This document shows, one piece after another, positions 26,449-35,190 of a stretch of DNA of 64,000 nt. The first letter of the stretch is position 1. Every line of letters begins with the position of its first letter. The translations under genes were made by a program, and so were the position numbers. Source of the stretch: Eubacteriaceae bacterium (GTDB lineage: Bacteria > Bacillota > Clostridia > Lachnospirales > Lachnospiraceae); assembly GCA_910574015.1 (NCBI GenBank), contig CAJSYQ010000018.1:1-64000 (forward strand), written 5' to 3'. Below the pieces are notes generated by a model, which saw nothing but the letters and a program-made list of their open reading frames with translations, made no database searches and was not told the origin of the DNA.

Positions 26449-28209
26449 TCATTCATCTCCCTGCAGGGCATCGTACCCGGATTCCCCGGTACGGACCTTG
26501 ACAACATTCTCCACATCGTAGACAAAGATCTTGCCATCGCCGATATGTCCGGTGTACAGCGCCTGTCTTGCCGTTTCAATAACCTTATCAACCGGTACGG
26601 CACTGACGACTACCTCCACCTTCGTCTTCGGCAGCAAATTGAAATCAACCGGAACACCGCGGTAATATTCTGCTGTCCCCTTCTGGACGCCGCATCCCAG
26701 TACCTGTGTCACAGTAATTCCCTTCACGCCAATGCCTGACAGCGCCTCCTTCAGATCCTCAAATTTACTCTGTCTGCATATTACTGAAATCTTGGTGAAT
26801 TTCACATCCCCCCCAGCTGTCTTCCTGACAGATTTGACACCGGACGGAACCTCCGACACAGGCACGGCAGTCTTAACCGGCACATCTCCCATTGTGATAG
26901 GTGCACCTGCCGGTACTGCTTTGTAGAAACGGTTGCCCGCCGGCATAAAATCGGTATAAGCACTTGGCAGACCGTGCTCTGTCGCATCCAGACCCTCGAT
27001 TTCTTCCTCAGCACTGACACGAAGCCCCACCGTCGCCCGGATCACAAAAAATGTGATGGTAATCAAAAGGGCAGCCCAGGCCGCTACCGTGACAAATCCA
27101 GCCAGCTGCAGTCCCAGCTGGGTAAAGCCTCCACCATAGAAAATTCCTTCCTGAATGCCGGCAGAGGCAAATCCCGGCGCCGACGCCGTGGCAAACAAAC
27201 CGACTGCAATTGTTCCCCATATGCCGTTCATCATATGAACCGCAACAGCCCCCACCGGGTCGTCCACATGAACGATATGGTCGCAGAACCATACCCCGAA
27301 TACCACCAGCAGACCTGCTATCGCGCCAATGATGAGAGCTCCCGCACAGTCTGTCACATCACAGGATGCAGTGATGGCCACCAGCCCCGCCAGCGAGGCG
27401 TTCAGGCACATAGAAACATCCGGTTTGCCATATTTCAGCCATGTAAATATCATGCATACCACCGTAGCTGCCGCTGGCGCTACCGTTGTGGTCAGAAAGA
27501 TGGATCCCAGTGTGGCAAGATCCTTTGCAGCAGCACCATTGAATCCGTACCAGCCAAACCAGAGGATAAATACGCCAAGTGCACCAATGGTCAGATTATG
27601 TCCTGGTATCGCATTCACCTTCTTTACATTTCCCTCTTTATCCCTTTTAAATTTACCGATTCGGGGACCCAACACAGCGGCGCCAATCAGTGCGCAGATA
27701 CCGCCCACCATATGTATCGCACAGGAACCGGCATAATCGTGAAAACCCAGTTCGGATAGCCAGCCGCCTCCCCAGATCCAGTGTGCCTCGATGGGATAGA
27801 TCAGAGCAGATATCACAGCAGAGTAGATGCAATAGGAAAAAAACTTCGTCCGCTCTGCCATGGCACCGGATACGATCGTCGCCGTTGTGGCACAAAATAC
27901 CAGATTAAACACAAAATTAGAAAAATCAAAATCTGCGTAGGCGGAAAAAATATCAAATCCCGGCTTCCCGATAAATCCAAGCAAATCCTCTCCCAACAGC
28001 ATGGAGGCGCCAATAACGATAAACATCACCGTACCGATACAAAAATCCATCAGATTTTTCATAATGATGTTACCTGCATTCTTGGCACGGGTAAATCCCG
28101 CCTCCACCATGGCAAATCCCGCCTGCATCCAGAACACCAAGGCAGCTCCGATGAGAAACCAGATGCCCCACATGTTCTTGTTGATATAACTTACAATTTC
28201 TTCTGTCAT
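26449..28209 (-). CDS. amt: ammonium transporter with fused C-terminal PII domain
   Basis: Channel for ammonium with a built-in PII sensor. Residues 1 to about 420 form the eleven-helix Amt core (QAGFAMVEAGFTRAKNAGNI, GGWLSELGFHDYAGS). A linker of about 45 residues leads to a GlnB-type PII domain at 469-586 with T-loop residues Y515 and Y516 in AEYYRGV and the C-loop ALYTGHIGDGKIFV. In ordinary bacteria GlnK is separate and plugs AmtB; here the plug is covalently attached, as known for some clostridia. The leader contains a promoter followed directly by a terminator hairpin, so expression is probably attenuated. AGGAGG precedes the ATG. Confidence 0.93.
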   Translation of the reverse strand: MTEEIVSYINKNMWGIWFLIGAALVFWMQAGFAMVEAGFTRAKNAGNIIMKNLMDFCIGTVMFIVIGASMLLGEDLLGFIGKPGFDIFSAYADFDFSNFVFNLVFCATTATIVSGAMAERTKFFSYCIYSAVISALIYPIEAHWIWGGGWLSELGFHDYAGSCAIHMVGGICALIGAAVLGPRIGKFKRDKEGNVKKVNAIPGHNLTIGALGVFILWFGWYGFNGAAAKDLATLGSIFLTTTVAPAAATVVCMIFTWLKYGKPDVSMCLNASLAGLVAITASCDVTDCAGALIIGAIAGLLVVFGVWFCDHIVHVDDPVGAVAVHMMNGIWGTIAVGLFATASAPGFASAGIQEGIFYGGGFTQLGLQLAGFVTVAAWAALLITITFFVIRATVGLRVSAEEEIEGLDATEHGLPSAYTDFMPAGNRFYKAVPAGAPITMGDVPVKTAVPVSEVPSGVKSVRKTAGGDVKFTKISVICRQSKFEDLKEALSGIGVKGITVTQVLGCGVQKGTAEYYRGVPVDFNLLPKTKVEVVVSAVPVDKVIETARQALYTGHIGDGKIFVYDVENVVKVRTGESGYDALQGDE

Positions 28210-28254
28210 AGAAACACCTCCTGATATGTAATAATGACATTTCTTTTTGCAAAA

Positions 28255-28291
28255 GAAAAAGCGTCAGAAACAGTTTTTCTGTTTCTGACGC
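28255..28291 (-). terminator. terminator hairpin in the amt leader
   Basis: GCGTCAGAAACAG (28261-28273) pairs perfectly with 28279-28291 over 13 bases with a 5-base loop. On the minus strand TTTTTC follows. It is downstream of both the PAS hybrid gene and a consensus promoter, and upstream of amt. Confidence 0.85.
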
Positions 28292-28311
28292 CCTCGTCAT
28301 TTCTGTATGCC

Positions 28312-28340
28312 ATTATAGAATGGAACCATTTAAATGTCAA
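28312..28340 (-). promoter_or_regulatory. consensus promoter of the amt leader
   Basis: Minus strand -35 TTGACA (28340-28335), 17 bases, -10 TATAAT (28317-28312). The -35 lies within the last codons of the PAS hybrid gene. Transcription would begin about 15 bases before the terminator hairpin. Confidence 0.75.
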
Positions 28341-31074
28341 TACCTTTTTTAAAAATGTGAAGAAACTGCTCCAGTCTTCTGAGATTGGGCGGTTTCTCTA
28401 TCACTGCGTTTACCCCTTTGCATATCCCATCCCGGATTTCTTCCTGGCCGATCTCCTCTGTCATGGCAAATACAGGAACCGTCCTGCAGTCTCCAGTCTC
28501 CTGTCCCCGGAGAAGCTCCGTAAATTCCAGATAGTCCATATCTGGCAGCTCCCCGTCCACCAGGATGGCATCAAAATACCCCGGCGAATATCCAGACCAC
28601 AGCTGAATCGCCTCCTGACCACTGCCTGCCACATCAATCTGTGCCCGGGACAGTCTCAGCCGGCTCCCCGTTACAGGGATCCGCTCAACCACAAGTATCG
28701 TGTATCCACTGAGATCTGTCTCACATGTCGTGTCGGCTTCCACCGGCACCTGTGTGGGGGGTTTGGGCTTCTGCGAACGCTGGAAAGGTATCATAATGGC
28801 AATCTCGTTCCTGTTGTCCTTCCTGCGTTTCAATTGGATATTCCCACCCAGCAATTCAATTATCTTTCTGGAAACCACCAGTGAAAAAAGCTCCCCCATA
28901 TGCTTATGGTCTTTGCTCCACGAAGACACCTTTTCCAAATCCTCCATTGGATACATCCGTCCAAAGAAGCTGTCGTTCACCGGAATCCCTCTGTCCTCTA
29001 TGGTCAGGAACAGATGACTGATCCCGTTTCCCTGATCCTCATCGTTGCACCAGATATCAATGGTGCCCCGTTCTCCCGAGGCCAGCACACTGTTTCCAAT
29101 GACATGGTGGATACACTGGGAGAGCTGTGCCGGATCCCCATAACAATACTCCCACTTTATGCTGAGCTGATACAGCATCCGGATCCCTGACGGCTGCAGC
29201 TTATTCTTCCAATCCTCCAGCACCTCTCTTAACGCATCATCCAGCCGGAACAGCTTATTTTCAAACCGGATACTTCCCTGTTCCAGCTTTTCAAACTGGG
29301 AGATATTCTTCACCACCCGCCTCATATAAGATACGGCATCCCGCATCTCGTCCATATCCCCGTTCTCCCGCCAGGTCCTGCGCAATTCATAATCTACAAA
29401 TTCCAGAGGAGCGTAGAGCTCTCTCGCCAGCATGGCCAAGAAATTTCGGCGCACCTCCATCGTAAGTTTTTCTTCATTCAGTGCGCTTGCCAGAATCTTC
29501 CGGTTGGCAGCTTCCATTTTTAACTGTCCTTCCCTGACTCTGTGCATATCCTGCATACTGATGAGAATCGTACGGATATCATCCCCAAGATAACTGTAGC
29601 GAAAACACTTATAACGGTATTCTCCACCTACATGCAGGCGTACGCGGAAAAACAAAACCTCCTCCAGCTGTCCCGGCTGAAGGATCCGCTGCATATTTTC
29701 AAACTTCATCAAGCTGAGAAAGCGCTCCTGTTCCTCCGGATGAACATCCTGTTCCGCCACCTGCTGGATGTATTCATCATAACTGCATTCCGGTACATAT
29801 TCACGGAAGCGTGACTGCTCTGATATATAAACCCATATCTTCTTTGTCTCTGTATCCACACAGGCAATTCTCTCATACATTTTACCCGAATGCGTCTCAA
29901 AGATATTGCGCAGTTTCCACCGGACCGTCTCATCCTGCTCCCGCTCCTCAATATGCTTCATGCTTCCTACCACATACCGGAGCCTGTTATGGCGCCACGT
30001 CTTGGCAATGCTCACCTCGAACCACTGGTAACTGGTCTCTCCACTCTGTTTGTGCTGAGCCAGCATTCTGACTTCCGTCCCATATTCCGAATCTGAGTCT
30101 ACATATTGATGAAATTTACCGAAATCATCCTTATGAATAAAATCTTCCCGAAACAGCGCCTCATTCAGATCAGCAAATCTGCCGTCGCGGATACAGGGAA
30201 TATATTCACTGTCTATAATATCATTGTAAACATGAAATCTGTGATTCTTTGCATCGTATTCAAAAAGTACACCGGACGTGAGCCGCATCGCCATATGATA
30301 ACGGTTCCTCTCCTTCTCCAGCTGTATCGAATTCTGCTTTCTCTCTGTGATGTCAACCATAATACAAAGATACTCGCTGCCATCCTCCACTTCTTCATAA
30401 AATCTTCCGATCAGCCGGAACCAATGTACCTCCTCTGCCTCACCGCGGCGGCACCGAAATTCATGATCGATGGGCTCTCTGTTTGCCGCCTGAAGTGTGA
30501 CATGATCCCTTAAGTGTGTGATATCCTCCGGAAATGTATAAAGACCAGAGCTGCCCATATATTCCTCCGGTTTCAGTCCCATCATTTCAATGTACTGCCG
30601 GTTGAACTGCATAATATAAAAATTGGTCTCAGTAATAAGCATCCGCAGTACACCGCCCGGAAGATTGTCATACGTGATATCACGGTCTTTCCTCATTTTC
30701 TCCGAATCACTTATGTTTACTACCAGATTGCGCACATAACGGACCCCGGAAAGATCATATTCCATCACGCCGCTTTCCCACACCCAGATCAATTCCCCGC
30801 TGCGTTTCCGCATCCGGTATCTCGCCGTATACTCCCCCTTCTCCTTCAGTTCCCTCATGACATGGTCATGAAGCTCAGGCAGATCCGGAGGATAGACCAG
30901 CTCCCGGGCTCTGTTATGACAGCGGATCATCAGTTCCGCCCTGCCAAATCCAAGCATTTTACAGAAATTATTATCGACACTTGTAAGAATAAAAATCCCC
31001 TCTTCATCAAAGCGGAAAACCTTTTCTCCAAATTCAAATAATTTCCATAATTGTTCTAAATAGAAATCTGTCAA
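28330..31074 (-). CDS. degenerate PAS-domain hybrid kinase (pseudokinase) with receiver domain
   Basis: Soluble signalling protein of 914 residues. PAS-like domains occupy roughly 20-120, 140-245 and 260-375, with a fourth region up to about 510. The dimerisation helix at 540-600 reads FLAMLARELYAPL where a kinase has SHE: the phospho-accepting histidine is R551. The ATPase domain keeps an N-box asparagine (N661) but its glycine boxes are eroded (DRGIPV at 694, MGELFSL near 727). The C-terminal receiver (790-910) retains D840, K894 and T872, with E797 in the acidic pocket. It therefore probably senses and docks but does not autophosphorylate. It is the last gene of a GNAT-sortase run, 2 bases after srtB. 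Confidence 0.85.
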   Translation of the reverse strand: MTDFYLEQLWKLFEFGEKVFRFDEEGIFILTSVDNNFCKMLGFGRAELMIRCHNRARELVYPPDLPELHDHVMRELKEKGEYTARYRMRKRSGELIWVWESGVMEYDLSGVRYVRNLVVNISDSEKMRKDRDITYDNLPGGVLRMLITETNFYIMQFNRQYIEMMGLKPEEYMGSSGLYTFPEDITHLRDHVTLQAANREPIDHEFRCRRGEAEEVHWFRLIGRFYEEVEDGSEYLCIMVDITERKQNSIQLEKERNRYHMAMRLTSGVLFEYDAKNHRFHVYNDIIDSEYIPCIRDGRFADLNEALFREDFIHKDDFGKFHQYVDSDSEYGTEVRMLAQHKQSGETSYQWFEVSIAKTWRHNRLRYVVGSMKHIEEREQDETVRWKLRNIFETHSGKMYERIACVDTETKKIWVYISEQSRFREYVPECSYDEYIQQVAEQDVHPEEQERFLSLMKFENMQRILQPGQLEEVLFFRVRLHVGGEYRYKCFRYSYLGDDIRTILISMQDMHRVREGQLKMEAANRKILASALNEEKLTMEVRRNFLAMLARELYAPLEFVDYELRRTWRENGDMDEMRDAVSYMRRVVKNISQFEKLEQGSIRFENKLFRLDDALREVLEDWKNKLQPSGIRMLYQLSIKWEYCYGDPAQLSQCIHHVIGNSVLASGERGTIDIWCNDEDQGNGISHLFLTIEDRGIPVNDSFFGRMYPMEDLEKVSSWSKDHKHMGELFSLVVSRKIIELLGGNIQLKRRKDNRNEIAIMIPFQRSQKPKPPTQVPVEADTTCETDLSGYTILVVERIPVTGSRLRLSRAQIDVAGSGQEAIQLWSGYSPGYFDAILVDGELPDMDYLEFTELLRGQETGDCRTVPVFAMTEEIGQEEIRDGICKGVNAVIEKPPNLRRLEQFLHIFKKGIDI

Positions 31075-31076
31075 TG

Positions 31077-31868
31077 TTATTTATCACCTTTCCTCCTGGC
31101 AACCACGACAAATCTTCCATCTTCCGTATGGTATGCACAGGTGACCATAGTAAGGAGCTGCTCCCCGTATTCCGGCATTATGCCGGTATCGTATACCGAT
31201 AATTTTTTTATATTCCTGACATACGTCTCAAACTTTTCTTCTGATAGGGCGCCTATATACTCATAATACTTAAACGCCTCCGCCGGCTCTTTATAAATCT
31301 GTGAATAAAAGGCAGCTACTACTTCATACTCCCGCTCTTCAAATAATGTATCGAGAAAAACTGTTTTATGATCCTGATAGAAATCCTTTTCGGCAAAATC
31401 CATCAGGTGTTTGAACATAAGGCCGCTCTTCATATGATGCCCGTAGATCATAAGATTGCCCTCATCCTCCTCTGCATCACATTGTGCATCCAGAAAAGGC
31501 AGGCCGTTGACATCATATTCCTTCTGATAATTGCGGTGGAGATAATATTCATTGTCCTTTGGAGTCTGCATAACAGGATAATCAATCTTCGTTCCCTTCA
31601 CTGTGATCCAGCCAAGGATATCCTTATTTTTCTGGTACAGCCTTCTGTATTTCTTTTGAATCGCCCGGCCCTCCTTGGTCCTGATCTCAGTGCCTTCAGC
31701 GGCCATGCCATCCACGTTCTTCAGTTCCAGCAGCTCTTCCACTGCCTCCTCCGAATTTTGTGCGCTCTTATAATAACGCACCAGATAGAGGCCGCTGCAA
31801 AGAAACACAATGACGCATACGATCATCAATATATTCAGAAATCCGTTGTTCTTCGCCTTCCTTTTCAT
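31077..31868 (-). CDS. srtB: class B sortase
   Basis: Membrane-anchored transpeptidase attaching proteins to the cell wall or assembling pili. One N-terminal membrane segment (residues 10-31), the histidine in YGHHMKSG (H144) and the catalytic C244 in TMVTCAYHTEDGRFVVVARR, with the arginine a few residues on, give a complete active site. Length 263 and the motif spacing fit class B. No substrate with an NPQTN-like signal is adjacent; the secreted protein at 45 kb has no sorting signal. Co-transcribed with a GNAT gene and the PAS pseudokinase. Confidence 0.9.
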   Translation of the reverse strand: MKRKAKNNGFLNILMIVCVIVFLCSGLYLVRYYKSAQNSEEAVEELLELKNVDGMAAEGTEIRTKEGRAIQKKYRRLYQKNKDILGWITVKGTKIDYPVMQTPKDNEYYLHRNYQKEYDVNGLPFLDAQCDAEEDEGNLMIYGHHMKSGLMFKHLMDFAEKDFYQDHKTVFLDTLFEEREYEVVAAFYSQIYKEPAEAFKYYEYIGALSEEKFETYVRNIKKLSVYDTGIMPEYGEQLLTMVTCAYHTEDGRFVVVARRKGDK

Positions 31869-31882
31869 TTCCCCTCCATCTG

Positions 31883-32344
31883 CTATATGCTGAGCCGCAT
31901 CGGCGTGAAGCGAATCCCATCCGCCTGCTTCTCAGGTCCCAGCGGGACAAAGCCAAGTTTTTTATAGAATCCAACCGCATAGGGAGAAGAATTCACGGTG
32001 ACCGCCCGAATCGGAGGCACCGCAGCCGACACGGCATCCACGGCTACATTCACCAGCTTCCGCGCCACTCCCAGATGGTGGAACTGGTCCCGGACAAACA
32101 AAAGACTGATATGCTGCCCTGTACGCAGTGCCACTACCCCGATCAGATAATTATTCAGATAGCATCCCCAGAACCTCATCTCACCCTGACGGACCTTCTC
32201 CACCATATTGTGATACTCAATAAAATAACGAAAAGTCGCAATCCCCATCTCTTCATAATCCGGTGCCTCGTATTTTTCAAACACCTCCCAGACAAGCTCC
32301 AGTGCATCGCGCAGCTTCTCCTGGGTGATCCTGCATATCTGCAT
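31883..32344 (-). CDS. GNAT family N-acetyltransferase
   Basis: Acetyl-CoA-dependent acetyltransferase of 153 residues with the fold's acetyl-CoA segment FVRDQFHHLGVARKLV and the terminal NSSPYAVGFYKKLGF motif. Substrate unknown. It lies 14 bases upstream of srtB and 18 bases downstream of the chemoreceptor remnant. Confidence 0.85.
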   Translation of the reverse strand: MQICRITQEKLRDALELVWEVFEKYEAPDYEEMGIATFRYFIEYHNMVEKVRQGEMRFWGCYLNNYLIGVVALRTGQHISLLFVRDQFHHLGVARKLVNVAVDAVSAAVPPIRAVTVNSSPYAVGFYKKLGFVPLGPEKQADGIRFTPMRLSI

Positions 32345-32362
32345 GGCCTGTGCCCCCGATAT

Positions 32363-32874
32363 TTACATTTTAAACTTTCCAAGATTTTTCAGAAGGATCT
32401 CCACAGAATTCTTCAGCTCATTCATATCGTTTCCGGATTCCTCCACAACCCTGGAGAGCTCCATAAAAATTTTCTGTGTATCATTTAATGAGTTCACCTG
32501 AACATCTTCTACAGACTGCGCCGACTGCTGCGCAAGCTGCCCTATCTCACTGGCAACCACAGCAAAGCCTGTTCCTCGGTCTTTTCCCCCGCCTTAAACT
32601 TGTCATATTCTCCCTGGACGATGCTCAGCGTACTCTGCACCTGTGACCGGATCTCCAGCTTATAGCCATCCAGCATTGCCTTTTCATATGTGTTGTAAGA
32701 TGCCGCTGACAATTCCCGAATGGACATCACTGCATTTAATCCAATGGACACAGCCGTCACCGCAACTACAACAGCACACAAGATCATGATTGACCACTTT
32801 AAACTTTTACCCCTTTTTTCATACCTTCTCCTCCTTCTCAAAAACCCCGTGCTGCTATCGTCCCCGGCCGTCAT
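32363..32874 (-). pseudogene. chemoreceptor remnant with large internal deletion and frameshift
   Basis: The first 110 codons (32874 down to 32542) encode a methyl-accepting chemotaxis protein start: a charged N-terminus, a membrane segment (WSIMILCAVVVAVTAVSIGL) and the first helix of a cache sensor ending in GEKTEEQ. Near 32575 the coding continues in another frame with [20 protein letters not shown], the tip region of an MCP signalling domain, and then runs to its usual end. The rest of the sensor, the second membrane segment, HAMP and most of the coiled coil, probably over 1 kb, is missing. The start codon directly abuts the stop of icd. Confidence 0.85.
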
Positions 32875-34080
32875 TTACATTGTTTCCATTGTCTCCCGTA
32901 CCGCCCTGATAAAATTCAGGGTATTCAATACAGTCACGCTTTCCAAGGATGTGATAAGCGCCAGATCCTTCGTCATCTTACCCCCTTCAATAGTCTTCAA
33001 AACTGCCCTCTCAAGCTTGTCCGCGAACTCTGCCAGTTCAGGTATCTCATCCAGCTCACCACGCTTATGGAGTGCTCCTGTCCATGCAAAAATCGTGGCA
33101 ACCGAATTAGTGGACGTCTCCTCTCCTTCCAGATGCTTATAATAATGGCGCTGTACTGTGCCGTGTGCCGCCTCGTATTCATATACGCCATCCGGCGATA
33201 CAAGAACGGATGTCATCATGGCAAGGGAACCACATGCAGAAGATACCATATCACTCATTACATCCCCGTCATAGTTCTTGCATGCCCAGATAAATCCCCC
33301 TTGCGTTTTCATTACCCGGGCCACAGCATCATCGATCAGGGTATAGAAATACTCAAGCCCTGCCGCTTCAAACCGCTCTTTGTATTCCTTTTCATATATC
33401 TCCTGGAAGATGTCTTTGAAGTTGTGATCATATTTTTTGGAAATGGTATCCTTTGTGGCAAACCAGAGATCCTGCTTTGTATCCAGCGCATAGCTAAAGC
33501 ACGCCCTTGCAAAGCTGGTGATAGACCGATCCATATTATGTATGCCCTGCAGGATTCCCGGGCCGTCAAACTCATGGATGACCTCCCGGATCTCCGTTCC
33601 ATCCTCTGCCGTAAAGACAAGTTCCGCCTTTCCTGGACCCGGGACTTTGATTTCCGTATTTTTATATACATCACCGTAGGCATGACGAGCCAGTGTAATA
33701 GGCTGTTCCCAGTTTTTTACACAGGGCTCAATGCCCTTTACCTGGATGGGTGTGCGGAAAACCGTACCATCCAGAGCTGCACGGATCGTACCATTGGGAG
33801 ATTTCCACATCTCCTTCAGATCATATTCCGACATGCGCGCCGCATTGGGTGTAATGGTTGCGCATTTCACTGCCACTCCGTATTTTTTTGTCGCCTCTGC
33901 GGAGTCTATCGTTACCTGGTCATCTGTCTGATTGCGGTATTCCAGTCCAAGATCATAATATTCCGTTTTCAGATCAATATAGGGTAAAAGAAGCTCATCC
34001 TTTATCATCTGCCACATAATGCGGGTCATCTCGTCTCCGTCCATCTCCACAAGCGGGGTTTTCATCTGAATTTTTGCCAT
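32875..34080 (-). CDS. icd: isocitrate dehydrogenase (NADP), eukaryotic-type
   Basis: Oxidatively decarboxylates isocitrate to 2-oxoglutarate. At 401 residues with [21 protein letters not shown] and KSPNGTIR it belongs to the homodimeric type II (eukaryote-like) NADP branch, not the E. coli type. It supplies 2-oxoglutarate for glutamate synthesis in an organism unlikely to run a full citrate cycle (inference). GGAGG precedes the ATG. Its stop codon is followed at once by the chemoreceptor remnant, formerly its operon partner. Confidence 0.93.
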   Translation of the reverse strand: MAKIQMKTPLVEMDGDEMTRIMWQMIKDELLLPYIDLKTEYYDLGLEYRNQTDDQVTIDSAEATKKYGVAVKCATITPNAARMSEYDLKEMWKSPNGTIRAALDGTVFRTPIQVKGIEPCVKNWEQPITLARHAYGDVYKNTEIKVPGPGKAELVFTAEDGTEIREVIHEFDGPGILQGIHNMDRSITSFARACFSYALDTKQDLWFATKDTISKKYDHNFKDIFQEIYEKEYKERFEAAGLEYFYTLIDDAVARVMKTQGGFIWACKNYDGDVMSDMVSSACGSLAMMTSVLVSPDGVYEYEAAHGTVQRHYYKHLEGEETSTNSVATIFAWTGALHKRGELDEIPELAEFADKLERAVLKTIEGGKMTKDLALITSLESVTVLNTLNFIRAVRETMETM

Positions 34081-34162
34081 TGTACTGCCTCCTGTTATTT
34101 ATTTTATTTAAGAGAAGATCATCAGGCTGTACGCCTTTCCAGCTCTTCTACCCGTTATACTT

Positions 34163-34191
34163 ACTATAACAAAATTTCCTCCTGTTTTCAA
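34163..34191 (-). promoter_or_regulatory. icd promoter
   Basis: Minus strand -35 TTGAAA (34191-34186), overlapping the stop codon of the gene upstream, 17 bases, -10 TATAGT (34168-34163). Confidence 0.65.
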
Positions 34192-35141
34192 GAAAAGTAT
34201 ACAACTTCTTCCACAGGTGGCTCCGCTTTTTCCACCTTCTCTGCCCAAAGCACTGGATAGAGACTCTGGTTTCTGCGGGAAAACTCCGGTTTCACCTTGA
34301 CACGGACTGTTACCCAGTCTCCCACCGTAAGTTCTGCCGTCTCTGTGTAATGGCAGATAAAACCAATCTTTGCGATATCATCCGCACAGCAAGTCATCGC
34401 TGCTCTGGCGGGGACGAAAGTATCCGGTGGAAAGGAACGGTTTCGATAGACCTCTCCTTTAAAAATAACCGTCTTGCCCTCATATTTATCCGGATGTTCA
34501 CTGGCATCCAGATACCACAGACCAAAATCATCGTCTTCCAGACGAATCTCTGCCGCTGTGACATCGAAGGGGAGCTCCTCTGATATATTGCTCTCCACAC
34601 TGCCGTCCTCTGATTCAAAGAGTACCTGTGCCTGACGGTTGATCGCCTTGACACTTCTGCGCATGGACGGCTTATCCATATCCTGCCGGCACCGGTTGAA
34701 GATCACCAGATCCGACTGCTGAAAATGCGCCATCAAAAGTGGTTTCATATTGTTGATATACATCTGAAAGGTTTCTGCATTCACTGTGGTAAACGTCTGC
34801 ACGATCACCCAATTTTCCGGGATCGTCTCATTCACCAGCCTCACCATATCCCACATCCCATTTACTTCTATCATAATGCGGGCCGGCTTATATTCCTTCA
34901 CCAGTGAAACACATTTTTCTTCTGTCAGCTCCTCCTCATCCTCTATGACAACAGAGGTAACCTTATTATATTGGAGAAGCTTCTCTTCTACCTCAGTCTC
35001 ACCCTCTTCCGTGATCAGAAAGAGAGTCTTCAGTCCGTCTTCAAAGTTTCCCTCTTCCAGTATCTCCTGAATGCAGGTAGTCTTTCCGCTCTCTAGAAAT
35101 CCAGTGAAAAGATAGACTGGTATATCCTTATTTCCAAACAT
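34188..35141 (-). CDS. COG0523 GTPase fused to a DUF1980-like domain
   Basis: Two-domain protein of 317 residues. The N-terminal part is a CobW/COG0523 P-loop GTPase (FTGFLESGKTT, residues 13-23) of the metallochaperone class, but it lacks the CxCC metal motif. The C-terminal 110 residues (YEGKTVIFKGEVYR, PARAAMTCCADDIAKIG, GDWVTVRVKV) resemble the OB-like C-terminal domain of YcgQ/TIGR03943 proteins (DUF1980), which otherwise pair with a YcgR permease. The fusion suggests that GTPase and DUF1980 act in one metal-handling process. It follows a second COG0523 gene by 49 bases and is probably co-transcribed. Confidence 0.78.
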   Translation of the reverse strand: MFGNKDIPVYLFTGFLESGKTTCIQEILEEGNFEDGLKTLFLITEEGETEVEEKLLQYNKVTSVVIEDEEELTEEKCVSLVKEYKPARIMIEVNGMWDMVRLVNETIPENWVIVQTFTTVNAETFQMYINNMKPLLMAHFQQSDLVIFNRCRQDMDKPSMRRSVKAINRQAQVLFESEDGSVESNISEELPFDVTAAEIRLEDDDFGLWYLDASEHPDKYEGKTVIFKGEVYRNRSFPPDTFVPARAAMTCCADDIAKIGFICHYTETAELTVGDWVTVRVKVKPEFSRRNQSLYPVLWAEKVEKAEPPVEEVVYFS

Positions 35142-35190
35142 AGCAACCTCATTTCCTGGGAATATCCAACGGATTATCCCACTGACAATT

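Noticed and set aside
28255-28291. ANTAR-type antitermination target before amt
   Set aside because: Only one hairpin with a five-base A-loop is present, not the paired hexaloops such targets need.
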